Of a DNA stretch of 64,000 bases, positions 60,213 to 64,000 are shown piece after piece. This DNA comes from an uncultured Clostridia bacterium. Lineage in GTDB: Bacteria > Bacillota > Clostridia > Lachnospirales > Anaerotignaceae. Each line of letters begins with the position of its first letter. Within the stretch, counting starts at the first letter, position 1. Location: contig CALCGT010000060.1 of the NCBI GenBank assembly GCA_937901125.1, positions 1-64,000 on the forward strand, given 5' to 3'. The notes under the pieces were generated by a model. It was not told where the DNA came from. It made no database searches and saw only the letters and a program-made list of their open reading frames with translations. A program made the translations under genes and the position numbers.

Positions 60213-61106
60213 CTATGAAATCAGATACGGCAAAAGGCCAAATACGATATAAATAGCGAAGATCGTAATGGTGGAAGGGGTCAAAAACCGTTCCTGATAG
60301 GGCTTTCCGGTTTCATCCATTAGCGTAAACTCCCCTTTGGGAGGATTGATCCGTTGGAAGAGATACAACAGCACAACCAGCCAGGGGATGGAAAGCAGCA
60401 CCATCAGCAGCAGGGAAACCAGGAGCATGGTTTCGCTCATTTCTACAGATACAGCCGTTTCTGCGGCTGTTTCAGAGAAGATGCTGAAAACGGTGGTGCC
60501 GTTGATGACCATATGGGGCAGGATGGATGCGTAAAGGGAATCCGTCCGTTCCACCAGAAAGCAGAAGAGAAACCCTACCACGAAGGCATAGGGCAACTGC
60601 TGAGGATTTAAATGCAGCAGACCAAACAGTAAAGCGCTGGCAAAGGCAGCCTTCCATTTTCCTAAGAAGGTGTAGCCGGAAAGCAGGATGCCCCTGGAGA
60701 AAATTTCTTCAAAAAGGGCAGGCAGGATGGCCACCGAAAGCAGGGAAAGCAGAAACCCGGAGCTGTGGATGCCACTGATGGATTGTTCCACGGGATTGGG
60801 GAAAAACAGGGCTGCTGTGTAAGAAAGCAGGCTCATCAAAGGCTGTATGGAAATACCGAATGAAATGATGATGAGGACATTTTTCCAACCCAGAGGATTC
60901 AGACGAAGGGTCTGCTTTATATTTTTTTTCGTAAGAAGAAAGTAAAGTGCCAGAGGCGGCAGGAAGCAAAGCAGCTGTGCCAGCAGCATATACGTTCCAT
61001 CGGAAAGGCTTGCCATTGCCGGGAGAAAGGCCAGGGCAAAGGATACCACGATGAAATAGATAAAAAACAATAGGGCGAAAAGATTGGTTCTTCTTGTTTC
61101 AGTCAT
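60213..61106 (-). CDS. CPBP-family (CAAX-like) intramembrane metalloprotease
   Basis: 297 residues, eight membrane helices. Abi/CPBP motifs: EEIFSRG (about 133-139, motif 1 with two Glu and Arg), LLHLNP (motif 2 His) and HMVINGT (motif 3 His/Asn). Such proteases in Gram-positive bacteria process bacteriocins, signal peptides or unknown targets; the substrate is not evident. GGAGG before the ATG. No peptide gene is visible nearby. Confidence 0.88.
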   Translation of the reverse strand: MTETRRTNLFALLFFIYFIVVSFALAFLPAMASLSDGTYMLLAQLLCFLPPLALYFLLTKKNIKQTLRLNPLGWKNVLIIISFGISIQPLMSLLSYTAALFFPNPVEQSISGIHSSGFLLSLLSVAILPALFEEIFSRGILLSGYTFLGKWKAAFASALLFGLLHLNPQQLPYAFVVGFLFCFLVERTDSLYASILPHMVINGTTVFSIFSETAAETAVSVEMSETMLLVSLLLMVLLSIPWLVVLLYLFQRINPPKGEFTLMDETGKPYQERFLTPSTITIFAIYIVFGLLPYLIS

Positions 61107-61136
61107 AAAGGACCTCCGTTTGTAATATAAAAACAG

Positions 61137-61170
61137 AAAATCTCAAGCCATTTTCAGACTTGAGATTTTT
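61137..61170 (-). terminator. Terminator of the AI-2E family gene
   Basis: AAAATCTCAAG / CTTGAGATTTT hairpin directly after the stop at 61174; on the minus strand it is followed by CTGTTTTT. Confidence 0.7.
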
Positions 61171-61173
61171 TTG

Positions 61174-62406
61174 TCAGGAAATCTCATCTGTGTCTTTCTG
61201 TTCGGAAGGATGCAAGGGGTCGTTGATGGGATATTTTTTTTCATATCTGCGGTTGATATATTCACCGCCAAAGGTTTTGATCGTTGCAAAGATGGGTACG
61301 CCGATGAACATACCCAGAGGACCCATGACACCGCCGCCGACCAAAACGGCAAGAATGATCCACGGTGGGCTCAGATCAAGAGAGTTGCTCAGGATCTTGG
61401 GACCAAGGAAATTGCCGTCGAACTGCTGCAGGATCAAAATAAAGATACTTACCCAGATGGCCAGAACAGGATTGATCAGCAGGGTAATACAGATGGCAGG
61501 GATTGCACCGATGAAAGGACCAAAGTAGGGGATCATATTGGTTACACCAATGATCAGGCTCAGGATCAAAGGAAAAGGCGCCTGCATAAAAGTGAACCCA
61601 ATGAAAGCCAGAATCCCGATGATCAGAGAGTCGATGGCTTTGCCGACGATGAAATCCTGAAAAATATGATGTATGCGGTTGACATTGATGAAAAAACGCG
61701 TCGCTTTTTCATCGGTAGAGAATGCATATACACCTTTTCGGAATTTCCTGCTGAAGCGTTCTTTATCATAAAGCATATAAAACGAGATAAAGATGGCCAT
61801 GATGAACTGGAAGGTCACCCGTCCAAAAATATAAATATTGCCAGCAATGGCTTCGAGCACCTGCGGTGCGTTTTCTGATGCGTGCTGCAGCGGTGCCAGA
61901 ATACGGTTGATGACATTATTAACATCTTTACTGTCGATAAAAGTGATTTGGTCGAAAATATTCTGGATGCGGATATTCATCGTTTCAGAATAAACGGTGA
62001 TATTCGTTGCGAAAGCGATGATGGATTCCTTTACTTCAGGAACCAGGTAGATGACGATCCAGATAGTGCCGCCAATGATGATAGTGTAGTTGATCAGGAT
62101 GGCAAGGGTTCTGGTGGTTTTTTCATGCTGTACGAAATATTTGCCGCATTTTTTCAACATCTTGTCAAAAAAATTCATAAAAGGATTCATGACATAGGCA
62201 ATGGCAAAACCCATCAGGAAAGGAGCTGCCAAGGCTTTCAGATAGCTGGATGCCATAGCGATATTGCTGCCGATGCCGGACAGATTGCCGATGACTTTTT
62301 CAAATAAGATCAGTGTTGCCACTACCAGAAAGACATAGATGCTGATCTTAGCCAATAGCTTATCCTGATCGTTTCTGTTGCGTCTAAAATTATCAAATTT
62401 TTTCAT
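61174..62406 (-). CDS. AI-2E family permease (UPF0118)
   Basis: 410 residues from the ATG at 62406 (GAGGTG before it; a GTG six bases upstream is in frame). Seven to eight membrane helices with a large loop between helices 3 and 4, and the family signature TNMIPYFGPFIGAIPA (about 318-333). The family includes AI-2 exporter candidates and Na+/H+ antiporters, so the name should not be read as function. The C terminus is charged and cytoplasmic. Single-gene unit. Confidence 0.92.
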   Translation of the reverse strand: MKKFDNFRRNRNDQDKLLAKISIYVFLVVATLILFEKVIGNLSGIGSNIAMASSYLKALAAPFLMGFAIAYVMNPFMNFFDKMLKKCGKYFVQHEKTTRTLAILINYTIIIGGTIWIVIYLVPEVKESIIAFATNITVYSETMNIRIQNIFDQITFIDSKDVNNVINRILAPLQHASENAPQVLEAIAGNIYIFGRVTFQFIMAIFISFYMLYDKERFSRKFRKGVYAFSTDEKATRFFINVNRIHHIFQDFIVGKAIDSLIIGILAFIGFTFMQAPFPLILSLIIGVTNMIPYFGPFIGAIPAICITLLINPVLAIWVSIFILILQQFDGNFLGPKILSNSLDLSPPWIILAVLVGGGVMGPLGMFIGVPIFATIKTFGGEYINRRYEKKYPINDPLHPSEQKDTDEIS

Positions 62407-62591
62407 TTCCACACCTCAAATCAAATGTAGGATGCCCCAAAGAAATGACATCATATCCATTCCATGATACTATGAAATTATAAGGAATGCTATAGGATTT
62501 CCGATAAAAATTTTTTTTCACATAAGTTTTGTAATCAATTGCTTCATAGGGTGGCTAGGAGGGACAGGCCCGGGGGAAAGGTATTTTTTTA

Positions 62592-62620
62592 TTGAGTCGT
62601 TTTCTTTTTTATGCTATACT
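62592..62620 (+). promoter_or_regulatory. Promoter of gdpP
   Basis: TTGAGT (62592-62597), 17 bases, TATACT (62615-62620). Confidence 0.7.
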
Positions 62621-62697
62621 GTATAACTAGCAAAGAAGGTTTAAAAGGATAAACCAACTATAAGAAACAAGAGCTTTTCTGTTATGGAGGTCTTTTT

Positions 62698-64000
62698 ATG
62701 GACGATAGGAGCGAGAAGCGCAACGATAAGAAGAAAAAAGGGGAGAACAATATGGTAGGCGCGGCAGCGGTGGTGCTGTGTATCTGTGTTTGCTTCATCA
62801 TCGACACCAGGTTGGGCATTGGCGCCATCGCTGGCGCAGTGGCAGGCTTTTTCGCATGGTCTCTTTTAGGGGACAGTGGTTCTGGAAATGATGAAAATGA
62901 GGAAGGCAGAGCCACTTTTCTGGATACAGCGGTGCTGCAGCGGAATTTCCCCATTCCTCAGCATATGCCTATCCCCTATGCGGTGCTGGATATCCGTGGG
63001 CATATCTTGATGGTCAATGAAACCTTCGCCAAAGAATTCCCTGATATCAAGAAGGTCGTACCTGTGGTTGAACAGTTGAAAAAAACAGGTGTGGGGAAAC
63101 ACAGCAGGGTGGAAGTGGAAGGCAAATGCTACGATGCCATGCTGAACCAGTGCGAAGTGGTGGAGGAAAATGGTGCCGTGGGTGCAGTACTGAATCTGAC
63201 CATGGTGGATGTTTCCAGGCAGTACGCATTGGAACAGCAGCTGGATAGCAGTGAAACTGTCATCGGTCTGCTCTTTTTGGATAATTACGAAGAGGTTGTA
63301 GATTCTCTGGCGGAAGACAGACAGCCTCTGCTTTCCGCAGTGGTGGACAGAAAACTGACCCAGTTTGCAACAGATGCCAACGGTGTGATGAAGAAACTGG
63401 AAAAAGACAGGTATATCTTTCTGCTTTCCAAGGGTGATCTGGAAGCTCTGAAGGAAAAGAAATTCGATATTATGAATACCATCCGGGAGATCAGCGTCGG
63501 GGAGCATATCCCTGTGACTATGAGTATGGGGATCGGTGTTGGCGGCGGTTCTCTGGAAGATGCTATGCAGAGCGCAAAGGCAGCTTTGGACTTGGCATTG
63601 GGCCGTGGCGGCGATCAGATTTTGATCAAAGAAGGGGAAAAATATCTCTTCTATGGTGCGAAGGCCGGCGAAATGGGCAGAAATTCCCGTATCCGTGCCC
63701 GGGTAAAGGCGGATGCCCTTTGGGAATTGATGGGCGAAGCGTCCAGTATTTTTGTTATGGGCCATCGGAATGCTGACCTGGATAGCTTGGGTTCCTGTAT
63801 GGGGATCTGCGCCATCGCAAGGGCTATGGATAAAAAGTGCTATATTATGATGAATGAGATCAGTATCGGTATCAAGCATCTGTATGCAAATATGGCAGAA
63901 AACGGTCATTACGAAACAGCCCTCATTAAGGATGGGGATGCCCTCAAAATGATGGATGACAAGAGCCTTGTCATCGTGGTGGATACCCACCGCAGCAGTA
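62698..64000 (+). CDS. gdpP: c-di-AMP phosphodiesterase GdpP, 5' part
   Basis: 434 codons are present and the gene runs off the window. ATG at 62698 with GGAGG seven bases upstream. Two membrane helices (about 20-55) after a very charged start, a PAS-like domain (about 85-165), a degenerate GGDEF domain (about 170-300) and the start of the DHH phosphodiesterase domain with GHRNADLDSLGS (about 355-366) and VVDTHRS near the edge. GdpP breaks down the second messenger c-di-AMP, which controls K+ and osmolyte uptake. Usually followed by rplI and dnaB/C. Confidence 0.95.
   Translation, partial: MDDRSEKRNDKKKKGENNMVGAAAVVLCICVCFIIDTRLGIGAIAGAVAGFFAWSLLGDSGSGNDENEEGRATFLDTAVLQRNFPIPQHMPIPYAVLDIRGHILMVNETFAKEFPDIKKVVPVVEQLKKTGVGKHSRVEVEGKCYDAMLNQCEVVEENGAVGAVLNLTMVDVSRQYALEQQLDSSETVIGLLFLDNYEEVVDSLAEDRQPLLSAVVDRKLTQFATDANGVMKKLEKDRYIFLLSKGDLEALKEKKFDIMNTIREISVGEHIPVTMSMGIGVGGGSLEDAMQSAKAALDLALGRGGDQILIKEGEKYLFYGAKAGEMGRNSRIRARVKADALWELMGEASSIFVMGHRNADLDSLGSCMGICAIARAMDKKCYIMMNEISIGIKHLYANMAENGHYETALIKDGDALKMMDDKSLVIVVDTHRSS

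Overview
The window is chromosomal DNA of a spore-forming, Gram-positive anaerobe of the Clostridia, most likely Lachnospirales (an Anaerotignum-like genome is my best guess from gene content, not from a search). Supporting this are spoVT and ytaF, paired glgC/glgD, a D-lactate dehydrogenase, RNase J, the IreB-RuvX-DUF1292 cluster, an EFR1-type flavodoxin/ferredoxin, the der-plsY-gpsA order, strong AGGAGG ribosome sites and TTG starts.

Region 1 (1-5638) is the right end of an integrated element. It is visibly more AT-rich than the rest and ends exactly in the 3' half of a tRNA-Met gene, which starts at the anticodon loop as tyrosine-recombinase att sites do. It carries a tight minus-strand operon: Xre-type regulator, NurA-like nuclease, HerA-like ATPase and a GHKL (Hsp90-like) ATPase that is frameshifted in this copy. 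Two small genes of a kind found on conjugative elements follow. This four-gene module is the best candidate for an undescribed, probably defensive, system.

Region 2 (5.7-31.7 kb) is core: murA, yycJ/walJ, rlmH, two small membrane-anchored proteins, murC (minus strand), glgC-glgD, glmU, prs, a D-lactate dehydrogenase with a possible Rex site, pth-mfd, a PrsA-like lipoprotein, an EFR1 protein, an Xre/zinc-ribbon protein, recD2-comF, a YkvI-family transporter and a DUF1846 protein.

Region 3 (31.7-50.8 kb) deals with metals, stress and housekeeping: ytaF, a Ca-type P-ATPase, a LysR regulator, an ArsR regulator and a Zn/Cd-type P-ATPase under twin operators, a puuD-like/mscS/DUF951 operon, mtnN, a thioesterase, a HAD phosphatase, mtaB, ireB-ruvX-DUF1292, RNase J with a long Lys/Ala tail, and a secreted Cna_B-like protein.

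Region 4 (50.8-64 kb) holds phzF beside a broken MocR-type regulator, an RNase HII-YraN fusion, pgeF, der-plsY-gpsA, degV, spoVT, a CPBP protease, an AI-2E family permease and the start of gdpP, cut by the window edge.

Promoters of the TTGACA/TATAAT type and intrinsic terminators are easy to see and set most unit limits. A repeated feature of the intergenic gaps is a family of compact palindromes with different stems but mostly three-base loops (GAA, GGA, AAA, TGC).
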